Shown in pieces: positions 1 through 8,041 of a stretch of 47,814 nt of DNA. The notes below the pieces were generated by a model, which was given only the letters and a program-made list of their open reading frames with translations, made no database searches and was not told the DNA's origin. How positions within the stretch are numbered: the stretch's first letter is position 1; every line of letters begins with the position of its first letter. Source of the DNA: an uncultured Collinsella sp. (GTDB lineage Bacteria > Actinomycetota > Coriobacteriia > Coriobacteriales > Coriobacteriaceae). Position numbers and translations under genes: made by a program. The stretch is from assembly GCA_902491395.1 (NCBI GenBank), contig CABUHO010000017.1, positions 1-47,814 of the forward strand, read 5' to 3'.

Positions 1-10
1 ATACTCATGG

Positions 11-47
11 AAAACCTCCCATTTCCCGATGTCCAAGAAATGGGAGG
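11..47 (-). terminator. Rho-independent terminator of the LuxR-type regulator gene
   Basis: A 10-bp perfect stem (CCTCCCATTT at 15-24 with AAATGGGAGG at 38-47) lies just downstream of the minus-strand gene ending at 81. Read on the minus strand it is followed by a short T run (the AAAA at 11-14). Confidence 0.7.
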
Positions 48-80
48 CAGTTCACAGGTACCTTTGTGGTGGTTTTTGTT

Positions 81-863
81 TTAGGCCGAGGGGAAGGCTT
101 TGGTGAGACCGGCGCGCGTTTGCGTGTCGGTCTTTTGGTAGATGGAGCTCAGGTGGCGCTGTACCATACGCATCGAGATACCGAGTTCCTCGGCAACCTG
201 CTTGAGCGGGCGTTCATCCTGGGTCACGGCTATGAGCACGTCGACTTCGCGCGGGGTGAGAGCGTGATCGGTGATGAAGGCCTGACGCTGATCCTCGATG
301 GTGGGGGCGGCGAGCAAAACGAGCGCGCCGATCATAATGAGGGCAACGTTATCCGAGGTCACGAGAGCAAGTGAGATGCCCGATGTGGTGAAAGCGCATA
401 CATTGTTGGCGGCGCGGCCCATGCCAGCCCAAAGGGCGGGCGCATGCATGCGCGGTGCCAGCTGTGTAAAGGTGGCGGTAAAGAACGTGACGAAAAAGCC
501 CGAGCTCAGGTAAAAGACGACAAGGCCCAGGTTGGGATCGGCGCCGGCCTCCACGGCCAGGATGGAAATGGTCGAGAGCACGGCGATGCCGAGCATGACA
601 AGTCCCATGTAGCGGCGCTCGGCAAGATCAAAGATAACACCGGCGGCAAGGCCGCTTGCCGCCAAAAAGAGGCGCGGCCAGGCTTGCACGGCAATGGTGC
701 CGTGGGCGTTGGAGAGTGTGACCACGTTGTCGAGGGTCGAGAACAAGCAGGCAAGAATCATGACGAGCGCGATGCTCCAGCATGCCTGTTTGGCGAGGGC
801 ATGAGAGGGCTCAACAAAGGGATTGATGGCAGGCCTTTCGGGGGGCGCGCTTGGCAATCGCAT
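81..863 (-). CDS. LuxR-family transcriptional regulator with about six membrane helices (half-size)
   Basis: A 260-residue protein. The C-terminal ~55 residues are a LuxR/GerE helix-turn-helix (LTPREVDVL, then QVAEELGISMRMVQRHLSSIY). The preceding ~180 residues form about six hydrophobic helices. Coriobacteria carry many LuxR regulators fused to MFS-like 12-helix domains of roughly 450-500 residues (family knowledge). Here only the second half of such a membrane domain is present. The ATG at 863 was chosen because any further N-terminal extension would run antisense through the start of the divergent surface-protein gene at 978; no strong Shine-Dalgarno is visible. The divergent layout suggests that it may regulate the neighbouring surface-protein genes (inference). 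The signal sensed is unknown. Confidence 0.8.
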   Translation of the reverse strand: MRLPSAPPERPAINPFVEPSHALAKQACWSIALVMILACLFSTLDNVVTLSNAHGTIAVQAWPRLFLAASGLAAGVIFDLAERRYMGLVMLGIAVLSTISILAVEAGADPNLGLVVFYLSSGFFVTFFTATFTQLAPRMHAPALWAGMGRAANNVCAFTTSGISLALVTSDNVALIMIGALVLLAAPTIEDQRQAFITDHALTPREVDVLIAVTQDERPLKQVAEELGISMRMVQRHLSSIYQKTDTQTRAGLTKAFPSA

Positions 864-932
864 GCTCGTTGCCTTTTGCGCTGGCAGGTGCGCCACATGA
901 GAATTTGTGCCCCGGAATCCGGATATCTTCCC

Positions 933-947
933 GTAACATGGTGTTAC
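933..947. promoter_or_regulatory. Palindromic operator-like site upstream of the first surface-protein gene
   Basis: GTAACA-TGG-TGTTAC is a perfect 6-bp inverted repeat with a 3-bp centre, ending 30 bp before the ATG at 978 and lying in the divergent intergenic region with the LuxR gene. Its half sites match the CTGTAACA/TGTTACAG cores of the repeat arrays at 4270 and 20269. Operator function is inferred from position only. Confidence 0.4.
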
Positions 948-977
948 AGAAGCACCCCTTACGACAAGGAGGCTCAT

Positions 978-2612
978 ATGCGAAAGCAAATCCATGACAA
1001 CCCAATCGACCACGGCTGCTCGTGCGCGCTCTCCCACGGAACGTGGCGACGTGTGGGCGCCAAGCTTGCCTGCGCGGGGGCCTGCGCACTCATGGCCGGC
1101 CAGCTGCTGCTACCGAGCGTGGCACTCGCCGCCGACTGGGTCAACGTCGGCGGCACGCAGTACGACAGGGGCACGGTCGCCGGCGATGAGGCCGGAACGT
1201 GGTCCTGGGACGGCGCCGACGACATGAAGCTCAACGGCTACGACGGCGCCGGTATCAGCGCTCAGGGCAACCTCACCATCGATGTGGCGGGCACCAACAC
1301 CATCACGGCCGATGCCGGTCAGAGCGCTATTGCTGTCAAGAACGGCAACCTTGCCATTACCGGCGACGGCACCCTTAATGCGACGGCCCAGACCGATGTG
1401 ATTGCGGCGGAAGGCGACGGCAATGCGGGTGGCGATGTGACCATCAGCGGCGCCAACGTCAACGTGACGGCTTCGGGCGCAGTGAACAGTGCGACGGGCA
1501 TTCGCGCGACGGCCGGCAGCGTGACGATCGATAAGGGCGCCGATGTCAAAATCGAGGCAAAATCGGCGGAAGGATCTTGGCGTCCAACGGTGGGCACCTA
1601 CGGTATCTTTGCCGATAACCTTCCCAGTAGACACGCTGCTCAGGAAGGCGAGCAGGAAGAACCGGATTATGTCTCCGTGCACGGGGGCGACGTCACGATC
1701 GATGCCGCCAACCTGTCGATCAAGACAGCCGATGCCTGGCAGGTTTCCGTGTGCATCAATACGGTCGGTATCAAAAAGAATACCCTCATGAAAATCGTCA
1801 ACGGAGCCGATGTCGCGCTTTCCGCCGGCAGTGCGGCTTCGCTCTCGGCGGGCATCAGCGCGCGTTCGCAAAGCGGTGCGGTGTGGATGCTTGTCGAGGA
1901 GTCGAATCTTACGTCTCGAAGCCTGTCTGCTGCAAACGGCATCGATGCCGTCCGCAATCAAAGTTTTGGAATCATGGCAGAGGCAAACACCGGGTCGGAA
2001 ACGCCTTGTATCAAGATTCGCAAATCGAAGATTGAGGCTTCGGGCGCGACTGCGGGAATCTATGCGATCAACTGTAACGACGCGACTGCGACGCTGTTCC
2101 GTGCCGCGAGGATTGATTTGAGCGTGAACAATTTACACGGGCGCGCGATGATTACGACTCCGACGGATGGTGCCGTGCGCGATGTGAAAAAGGTTGTTGA
2201 TACGGGGAAATGGCCGAGCTCCCAGAACGGGCAGGTCGTCGGTGTTGCCGGTTCGTCTGCTATTACGGATATCGTCGGTTCTGCCGAGGTCGCCCATGAT
2301 GTAGTGATTGATTTTGGAGACGGGCAGGAGCCGGAGCCGACACCGGAGCCCGAGCCGACACCGGAGCCCGATCCCGATCCTATGCCCAATCCCGAGCAGA
2401 AGCCTGACCCCAAGCCCGTAGATAAGGACGCAAAGACCACCACGGCGGTTACCAAGACCGTTACGACCAAGACTGCCGCCGGCGCCAAAAACGCTTCCGG
2501 TGTTCTGGCTGCCACAGGCGACAACGCCGCGACGGCGGCGGCCGCCCTCGGCATCGCCGGTGCGTCCGTCATCGGCGCCGGCTTCGTCGCGTCCAAGCGC
2601 CGCGACCGCTAG
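978..2612 (+). CDS. Cell-wall-anchored surface protein with beta-helix (Cthe_2159-like carbohydrate-binding) domain
   Basis: A 544-residue exported protein. It starts at the ATG following AAGGAGG. The N-terminus is a long signal peptide (residues ~1-51, with an arginine pair at 24-25 and a hydrophobic core ending PSVALAA). The body is built of Gly/Asn/Thr-rich repeats such as GNLTIDVAGTNTI and GDVTISGANVNVTAS, the pattern of right-handed beta-helix carbohydrate-binding proteins. A Pro/Glu/Asp-rich wall-spanning stretch precedes a sorting signal: LAATG at 510-514, a hydrophobic helix and a basic tail (KRRDR). LAxTG fits class E sortases of Actinobacteria (family knowledge). A close paralogue follows at 2669. 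The ligand is unknown; no sortase gene is in the window. Confidence 0.8.
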   Translation: MRKQIHDNPIDHGCSCALSHGTWRRVGAKLACAGACALMAGQLLLPSVALAADWVNVGGTQYDRGTVAGDEAGTWSWDGADDMKLNGYDGAGISAQGNLTIDVAGTNTITADAGQSAIAVKNGNLAITGDGTLNATAQTDVIAAEGDGNAGGDVTISGANVNVTASGAVNSATGIRATAGSVTIDKGADVKIEAKSAEGSWRPTVGTYGIFADNLPSRHAAQEGEQEEPDYVSVHGGDVTIDAANLSIKTADAWQVSVCINTVGIKKNTLMKIVNGADVALSAGSAASLSAGISARSQSGAVWMLVEESNLTSRSLSAANGIDAVRNQSFGIMAEANTGSETPCIKIRKSKIEASGATAGIYAINCNDATATLFRAARIDLSVNNLHGRAMITTPTDGAVRDVKKVVDTGKWPSSQNGQVVGVAGSSAITDIVGSAEVAHDVVIDFGDGQEPEPTPEPEPTPEPDPDPMPNPEQKPDPKPVDKDAKTTTAVTKTVTTKTAAGAKNASGVLAATGDNAATAAAALGIAGASVIGAGFVASKRRDR

Positions 2613-2668
2613 CGCAAGCTTCCGCAACATAAAACAGCGGAGGTACCCCTTACGACAAGGAGGCTCAC

Positions 2669-4231
2669 ATGCGAAAGCAAATCCATGACAACCCAATCGA
2701 CCACGGCCGCGCGTGCGCGCTCTCTCACGGAACGTGGCGTCGCGTGGGCGCCAAGCTCGCCTGCGCGGGGGCTTGCGCGCTCATGGTCGGTCAGCTGCTG
2801 CTACCCAGCGTGGCGCTCGCCGCCAAATGGGTCAACGTCGGCGGCACGCAGTACAACAAGGGCGCCGGCGACGAGGCCGGAACGTGGTCCTGGGACGGCG
2901 CCGACGACATGAAGCTCAATGGCTACAACGGCGCCGGTATCAGCGCTCAGGGCAACCTCAATATCGGCGTGACGGGCACCAACACCGTAACGGCCGATTC
3001 CTTGCAGAGCGCTATCGAGGTCAAGGACGGCAACCTTGCCATCACGGGGGAGGGAACCCTCAACGCGACGGCCGAACCACAGAAGAGCAGGAGCGCTGTT
3101 AAGGTCGAGTGCGGTAGCCTCGCCATCTCGGGCGACGTGACTCTCAACGCGACGGCCGGGACCGATACGATAGCGGTTTCGGGGGACGGTAAGGCCGGCG
3201 GCGACGTGGACATCCGCGGTGCCAACGTTAACGTGACGGCAACGAACAAAGTGCCTCATACCATCGGCATTCATACGCGGGCAGGCAACATAACCATTAA
3301 CGAGGGCGCCGACGTCCACGTCGAGGCGGAGGCGAATGGGGGGCTCAATGCCGTTGCAGTCTATGCCGAAAACATCTCCTCCGAGCATGGAGGCTGCATC
3401 GCGGTGGATAACGCAAAATTAGATGCGGCGGCGCGTAATGCAAACATGTTGTCGGTCGCCCTGTATTCGTCCGGGGGTAAGGATACATATTTGAGTATTA
3501 CCAACGGGGCGGATGTTGCGCTCGTGGCGAGTGATAGTGTCGAGGTTTTGGATGGTGTTTGGATGCGCGCGCAGGACGGCGTGTCGCGGGTGCTCGTCGA
3601 GAATTCGAGCCTTACAGTTCGATGCGGTGACGGAACTGGCCACAGTCGTAAACATGGCTACGGAATATATTCCCAGTCCGGCTCCCAGTCCGCCATCCCT
3701 CGAATTGACATCATTAATTCAAATGTTGAGGTGTCGGGTAATACAGCGGCAATCTACGCTGTCAATCAAGGTGATGCAGCCCCTTGTCTCTCAATTGATG
3801 GCGGATCGGTAGTTACGACTCCCGCCGGCGGCACTGTGCGAGAAACTACGGGAAACGGACTCGTCATCGGTGCTGCCGGGTCGTCCACTATCCAGGATGT
3901 TAGGACCTCCGACGAGGTTGCCCGCAGCGTGGTAATCAGCTCCGGAGATGCGGTCGAGCCTGAGCCCACGCCGCAGCCTGAGCCTACCCCGGCTCCCACG
4001 CCGCAGCCAGGCGGCGGAAGTGAGACTGGCACGCCGTCCGTGACGCTGACTCAGGCGAGTTCCACGACTGCTGCCTCCAAGCCGGCCGCGAAGGCCACCG
4101 CTGCCCAGAAGTCCGTGGGCACTCTGGCCGCCACGGGCGACAACGCCGCGACGGCCGCAGCTGCCCTTGGCATCGCCGGCGCAACCGTTGCCGCTGCCGG
4201 CATCGCCGCAACCAAGCGCCGCAAGCGCTAG
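2669..4231 (+). CDS. Second cell-wall-anchored beta-helix surface protein (tandem paralogue)
   Basis: A 520-residue paralogue of the preceding gene, 56 bp downstream and probably co-transcribed. Upstream DNA (CCCTTACGACAAGGAGGCTC), signal peptide and first ~100 residues are nearly identical to the first copy; the beta-helix core has diverged and has an extra GSLAISGDVTLNATAG-type repeat. The C-terminus again has a Pro-rich linker (EPTPQPEPTPAPTPQP), LAATG at 486-490, a hydrophobic helix and KRRKR. Conserved ends with a variable middle suggest tandem duplication followed by diversification of the exposed domain. The function is presumably adhesion or glycan binding (inference). Confidence 0.8.
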   Translation: MRKQIHDNPIDHGRACALSHGTWRRVGAKLACAGACALMVGQLLLPSVALAAKWVNVGGTQYNKGAGDEAGTWSWDGADDMKLNGYNGAGISAQGNLNIGVTGTNTVTADSLQSAIEVKDGNLAITGEGTLNATAEPQKSRSAVKVECGSLAISGDVTLNATAGTDTIAVSGDGKAGGDVDIRGANVNVTATNKVPHTIGIHTRAGNITINEGADVHVEAEANGGLNAVAVYAENISSEHGGCIAVDNAKLDAAARNANMLSVALYSSGGKDTYLSITNGADVALVASDSVEVLDGVWMRAQDGVSRVLVENSSLTVRCGDGTGHSRKHGYGIYSQSGSQSAIPRIDIINSNVEVSGNTAAIYAVNQGDAAPCLSIDGGSVVTTPAGGTVRETTGNGLVIGAAGSSTIQDVRTSDEVARSVVISSGDAVEPEPTPQPEPTPAPTPQPGGGSETGTPSVTLTQASSTTAASKPAAKATAAQKSVGTLAATGDNAATAAAALGIAGATVAAAGIAATKRRKR

Positions 4232-4269
4232 GCTTTTGGTGGCAGCGCCCATTCTCGGCTTTTACAAAA

Positions 4270-4406
4270 TCTCGATCTGTAACACCAAACCTGATAGTTG
4301 GGCTCTAGGTGTTATAGATTGAGACGAACTGTTCAGCCGCTAACCTAACGTCTCGATCTGTAACACGTGGCGAGGAATTTGGTCTCTAACTGTTACAGAT
4401 TGAGAC
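4270..4406. repeat. Two-unit alternating inverted-repeat array (CTCGATCTGTAACA family)
   Basis: Unit 1 has arms at 4270-4284 and 4310-4324 (TCTCGATCTGTAACA; right arm with two changes compatible with G-U pairing). Unit 2 has arms at 4351-4365 and 4391-4405 (one change). Both interiors are exactly 25 nt and the units start 81 bp apart. The same repeat family occurs in four units at 20269. The array sits between the 3' end of the second surface-protein gene and the convergent nfnB gene. Confidence 0.85.
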
Positions 4407-4443
4407 AAACGTCGGAATTGGTTCGCCGGCCAAGTCCCCGACC

Positions 4444-4472
4444 ACCACAAAGGCGCATGTCCCCTTTGTGGT
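4444..4472. other. Intergenic hairpin
   Basis: A 10-bp perfect stem, ACCACAAAGG (4444-4453) with CCTTTGTGGT (4463-4472). There is no clear T run on either strand, so terminator function is uncertain. Confidence 0.4.
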
Positions 4473-4494
4473 GATGGGTTGGCCGGCATAGAGA

Positions 4495-4530
4495 AAAGTC
4501 CCCGCCAGGCGTGTACTCGACGGGGACTTT
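4495..4530 (-). terminator. Terminator of the nfnBA operon
   Basis: AAAGTCCCCG (4495-4504) pairs with CGGGGACTTT (4521-4530), 29 bp below the nfnB stop. Read on the minus strand the stem ends in a short U run. Confidence 0.75.
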
Positions 4531-4558
4531 GCCGTTTGATGGCTAGCACTGCAGGTGA

Positions 4559-5968
4559 TTACTCGCCCAGCAGGCTCTTGGTGATGGAAGCGGCGGCCTT
4601 CTTGCCGGCGCCCATCGCCAGAATGACCGTAGCGGCACCGGTGACGATGTCGCCGCCGGCCCAGATGCGGGGATCGGTGGTCTGGCCGGTCTCCTCGTCG
4701 GCAACGATGTAGCCCCACTTGTTGAGCTCCATCTTGCCGCCGATCTTCTTTGCGAAGGGGTTGGCGTTGGTGCCGATAGCCGAGATAGCGACGTCGCAGG
4801 GGATCTCCTCGATGGCGCCCTCGATGGGCACCGGGCGGCGACGGCCGGACTCGTCAGGCTCGCCGAGCTCCATCTTCTGGACCTTGACGGCGCACACGGA
4901 GCCGTCTTCGCCAGCGACAAACTCGAGCGGGGAGACGAGCGGCAGAACCTCGACGCCCTCGGCCTTAGCATGGTGCAGCTCGGCGCGACGGCAGGGCATC
5001 TCGTCCTCGGTACGACGGTAGGCGATGATGGCGTGCTCGGCGCCCAGACGCTTGGCGGTACGGACGGCGTCCATAGCCACGTTGCCGCCACCAAAGACAA
5101 CGACGTTCTTGCCGTGCTTGGTGGGGGTGTCGTACTCGGGGAACTTGTTGGCCTTCATCAGGTTCACGCGGGTGAGGTACTCGTTAGCGAAGAAGACGTT
5201 GGGCAGGTTCTCGCCGGGGACGTTGAGGAACTTGGGCAGGCCAGCGCCGGTCGCCACGTAGATGGCGTCGAAGCCCTGCTCGAACAGCTCCTCGGCCGTG
5301 GCCATGTTGCCCACGACGGAGTTGTACTCAAACTTGACGCCCATGTCCTCCAGGCCGTCGATCTCGCGCTTGACGACTGCCTTGGGCAGACGGAACTCGG
5401 GGATGCCGTAGACCAGTACGCCGCCGCCGGTGAAGAATGCCTCGAAGACGGTGACGTCAAAGCCGTTGCGGGCGAGCTCGCCGGCGCAGGTGATGCCGGA
5501 CGGGCCAGAGCCGACGACGGCGACCTTCTTGCCGTTCTTGGGAGCCATCTTGGGCGTGGAGGCGAGCTCGGGGCGGTCACCCAGGAAGCGCTCGAGCTGG
5601 CCGATGGCCACGGGCTCGGACTTCTTGCCACGGATGCACTTGCCCTCGCACTGGTTCTCCTGCGGGCAGACGCGGCCGCAGATGGCGGGAAGCATGGAGT
5701 CCTCGCGGATGGTATCGAGAGCGCCGCCGAAGTCCTTCGCGCGGATTTGCTCGATAAAGCGGGGGATGTTGATGTTGACGGGGCAGCCCTCAACACAGAA
5801 CGGCTTCTTGCAGTTGAGGCAGCGCTCGGCCTCGGCCAGCGCCATCTCCTCGGTGAAGCCCTTGTCGACGGGGCGGAAGTCGCAGGCGCGCTCGGCAGCC
5901 GGCTCCTCGTTATCGGGGGTGCGGGGCGACTTCATATCGGCAACGAAACGACCGTTAACTAGTGGCAT
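4559..5968 (-). CDS. nfnB: NADP-binding large subunit of NADH-dependent ferredoxin:NADP oxidoreductase (glutamate synthase small-subunit family)
   Basis: A 469-residue flavoprotein. Two [4Fe-4S] ligand sets are visible near the N-terminus (C50, C53, C58, C62 and C97, C101, C107, C111). A dinucleotide fold follows (VVGSGPSG, 151-158), then an NADPH-type site (FGGGNVAMD, 292-300). This is the GltD/NfnB architecture. It overlaps by 10 bp the upstream gene encoding an FAD/[2Fe-2S] subunit, the classic NfnA-NfnB arrangement. The complex would bifurcate electrons between NADPH, NAD+ and ferredoxin in the cytoplasm. Databases often label this protein glutamate synthase (NADPH) small chain; the NfnA partner and the absence of a large GltB-like gene argue for Nfn. 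Confidence 0.88.
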   Translation of the reverse strand: MPLVNGRFVADMKSPRTPDNEEPAAERACDFRPVDKGFTEEMALAEAERCLNCKKPFCVEGCPVNINIPRFIEQIRAKDFGGALDTIREDSMLPAICGRVCPQENQCEGKCIRGKKSEPVAIGQLERFLGDRPELASTPKMAPKNGKKVAVVGSGPSGITCAGELARNGFDVTVFEAFFTGGGVLVYGIPEFRLPKAVVKREIDGLEDMGVKFEYNSVVGNMATAEELFEQGFDAIYVATGAGLPKFLNVPGENLPNVFFANEYLTRVNLMKANKFPEYDTPTKHGKNVVVFGGGNVAMDAVRTAKRLGAEHAIIAYRRTEDEMPCRRAELHHAKAEGVEVLPLVSPLEFVAGEDGSVCAVKVQKMELGEPDESGRRRPVPIEGAIEEIPCDVAISAIGTNANPFAKKIGGKMELNKWGYIVADEETGQTTDPRIWAGGDIVTGAATVILAMGAGKKAAASITKSLLGE

Positions 5969-6798
5969 GCGCAGCTCTTTTCCTCATAGGCCTTGAGGGA
6001 CTCGCCCTCTTCGGAACGGTAAGCGGCCTGGCGGGCACGAAGGTCATCCCAGTCGACCAGGGTGGCATCGAAGTCGGGGCCGTCGACGCAAGCAAACTTG
6101 GTCACGCCGCCCACCTCGACGCGGCAGCAGCCGCACATACCGGTGCCGTCAACCATGATGGGGTTGAGCGACGCGGTGATGGGGGTGTCGTACTTCTGGG
6201 CGGTGAGGGTCGAGAACTTCATCATCGGAACGGGGCCGACGCAGAAGACCTGGCTCACGGCCTTGTCCTGCAGCAGGCGCTCCAGCGGAGCGGTGACAAC
6301 GCCCTGCTCGCCGTAGGAGCCGTCGTCAGTGGTGATGTGGATGTGGTCCTCGTCGAGGAGCTCGCGGAACTGGTCCTCCATGAGCAGGAGGTCCTTGGTG
6401 CGGGCGCCCATGATGGCGTGCACCTCGTGGCCGGTCTCGACCAGGTGCTTGGCGACCGGGAAGGCAATTGCCAGGCCGACGCCGCCGCCAATGACGGCGC
6501 AGGGGCCCTCGGCCATCTCGGTGGGAACGCCCAGCGGGCCCACGACGTCGCGCAGCGACTCGCCGGCCTCGTAGGTGGACAGCATCTCGGTGGTCTTGCC
6601 GATCACCATGAAGATGAACTCGACCCAGCCCTCGTCACCGTTCCAGCCGGCCAGGGTAAACGGGACGCGCTCGCCCGTCTCGTTGGCGCGGACCATGAGG
6701 AACTGTCCAGCGTGCGCATGCTTGGCGATTGCGGGCGCCTCGATGCGGAACTTGAACACCTTCTCCGAGAACTGCGTCTTCTCCAGGATCTTATACAT
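5959..6798 (-). CDS. nfnA: FAD/[2Fe-2S] small subunit of NADH-dependent ferredoxin:NADP oxidoreductase (sulfide/dihydroorotate dehydrogenase-like)
   Basis: A 279-residue protein of the ferredoxin-NADP reductase fold. RVPFTL (44-49) is the FAD-binding motif, GGGVGLA (104-110) the NAD site, and C222, C224, C225 and C237 near the C-terminus would bind a [2Fe-2S] cluster, as in dihydroorotate dehydrogenase electron-transfer subunits and NfnA. It is the first gene of a two-gene operon and its end overlaps nfnB. A pyrK role is less likely because no pyrD is adjacent. Confidence 0.87.
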   Translation of the reverse strand: MYKILEKTQFSEKVFKFRIEAPAIAKHAHAGQFLMVRANETGERVPFTLAGWNGDEGWVEFIFMVIGKTTEMLSTYEAGESLRDVVGPLGVPTEMAEGPCAVIGGGVGLAIAFPVAKHLVETGHEVHAIMGARTKDLLLMEDQFRELLDEDHIHITTDDGSYGEQGVVTAPLERLLQDKAVSQVFCVGPVPMMKFSTLTAQKYDTPITASLNPIMVDGTGMCGCCRVEVGGVTKFACVDGPDFDATLVDWDDLRARQAAYRSEEGESLKAYEEKSCACH

Positions 6799-6982
6799 AG
6801 AACCCCTCTCTTGTTAGGGCCGCCGAACCGTGCCTCCACGGAAATGGACGGTAGCCCGAATAAAACCGTACGCGCACAGGCGTTGTGCAGACATACGGTA
6901 CAAATTATACCCTCATGGGCATGTCGCTTACGTGTATCTTCGGCAGGTGGGAAAAGGGTTTATCCGGTTCGACCTACCAAAA

Positions 6983-7160
6983 AGGGACAGGTTTATTTTG
7001 GTCGGTTTTATCAGGCAAAACGGCAAAGGGGGCCGGCCTCGGGTTGTGATGAGGCCGGCCCCCTTTGGGGTGCTATGCGTGTATGGCGGCGCGCGGTTTA
7101 TCGTGATGCCGCAACTGGGGCGTTTCCGCAGATAAAACCTGCCAAAATAAACCTGTCCCT
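6983..7160. repeat. Palindromic element with 30-bp terminal inverted repeats (AGGGACAGGTTTATTTTGG family)
   Basis: The left end (6983-7012) and right end (7131-7160) are inverted copies with two mismatches in 30 bp; total length is 178 bp. The interior holds a perfect 16-bp hairpin (7025-7066). It occupies most of the 374-bp gap between nfnA and pth. No open reading frame of a transposase type is present, so it is MITE-like or REP-like. Confidence 0.8.
7025..7066. terminator. Strong hairpin inside the palindromic element
   Basis: AAAGGGGGCCGGCCTC (7025-7040) pairs perfectly with 7051-7066 around a 10-nt loop. The A/T-ended stem could terminate transcription in either direction. It lies downstream of pth, which ends at 7173 on the minus strand. 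Confidence 0.6.
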
Positions 7161-7172
7161 AAATGATAGGTT

Positions 7173-7808
7173 TTAGTGCTTGCCGTTGGCGGAGGCGGCG
7201 CCGTTGACGTGGTCGCGGGCATAGATCACGCCGTGCACGATGGCGAGACCCGCGGCGTCGGCGGCGCGGGCGCAGGTGTCCTGGAAGTCATCGGCCTCGC
7301 GGGCGCGCAGCTGCTTGAGCACATAGTCGGCCACGGCCATCTTGCCGGGAGGGTTGCCGATGCCGGTGCGGATACGGCTAAAGTCGCGGCTGCCCATCTT
7401 GTCGATGATGGAGCGCAGACCGTTGTGGCCGGCATGACCTCCGCCCACCTTGACGCGCACGTCACCGGCGGGAATGTCAAGCTCGTCGTGGATGACGAGC
7501 AGCTCTTCGGCCTTGATCTTGTACTCGCGGCAGAGCTTGGAGATGGGGCCACCCGAGGTATTCATATACGACTGCGGCTTGACCAGCACGATCTGGCGCT
7601 TGCCGCCCTCTTCCTCGGCATCGTTGATGTTGATGAGCGCGACCTCGGCGCCGGCCTGGTTTTTCCAGTACGTGACGCCGGCCTGACGGGCCAGCTCGTC
7701 GATCGCTTTGAAGCCAGCGTTGTGGCGGGTTTCGGCATACTCATCGCCAGGGTTGCCAAGTCCGGCAACCATGCGAATCTTAAGCGGCTGTGCAGCTGCC
7801 ATGTTCAT
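7173..7808 (-). CDS. pth: Peptidyl-tRNA hydrolase
   Basis: A 211-residue cytoplasmic enzyme that releases tRNA from prematurely dissociated peptidyl-tRNA. The family motifs are intact: GLGNPGDEYAETRHNAGF with the catalytic His, QSYMNTSG, and DELDIPAGDVRVKVGGGHAGHNGL with the catalytic Asp. An AAAGGA site lies just upstream. The ATG at 7808 is very close to it, so the in-frame ATG at 7802 (two residues shorter) may be the true start. It follows prs and glmU on the same strand, a gene order common in Gram-positive bacteria. Confidence 0.95.
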   Translation of the reverse strand: MNMAAAQPLKIRMVAGLGNPGDEYAETRHNAGFKAIDELARQAGVTYWKNQAGAEVALININDAEEEGGKRQIVLVKPQSYMNTSGGPISKLCREYKIKAEELLVIHDELDIPAGDVRVKVGGGHAGHNGLRSIIDKMGSRDFSRIRTGIGNPPGKMAVADYVLKQLRAREADDFQDTCARAADAAGLAIVHGVIYARDHVNGAASANGKH

Positions 7809-7917
7809 CCTTTCGTTACATAAGTAGTTCGTTCAACGACAAAGGCTACCACGCCCGCCGAAGGCGAGGAAAGGGCGCGGCAAAGTCATTTCAGAAAACA
7901 GCTGCCCCGAGACAGCA

Positions 7918-8018
7918 GGAAGCCCGGTAGGCCGGGAGGGGTTATCTAAGCCGACATCCCGCAGCCGCGAAGCGGCGAGGACGTCGGTGTGATAACCCCG
8001 CAGGCCTACCGGGCTTCC
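7918..8018 (-). terminator. Long nested hairpin downstream of prs
   Basis: An outer 16-bp perfect stem (GGAAGCCCGGTAGGCC, 7918-7933, with 8003-8018) encloses a 9-bp GGGGTTATC/GATAACCCC stem, a further CCGACATCC/GGACGTCGG stem with one wobble, and a GCCGC/GCGGC tip. It starts 24 bp after the prs stop. It is probably a terminator or processing structure between prs and pth. Confidence 0.6.
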
Positions 8019-8041
8019 GGTGAGATGCGAGGGTCAAGCGA

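Noticed and set aside
444..977. N-terminal extension of the first surface protein
   Set aside because: The extension is antisense to the LuxR gene; the ATG at 978 has a perfect Shine-Dalgarno and begins the signal peptide shared with the paralogue.
4559..6798. Glutamate synthase or dihydroorotate dehydrogenase electron-transfer genes
   Set aside because: No gltB-like or pyrD gene is present; the overlapping pair matches the Nfn transhydrogenase.
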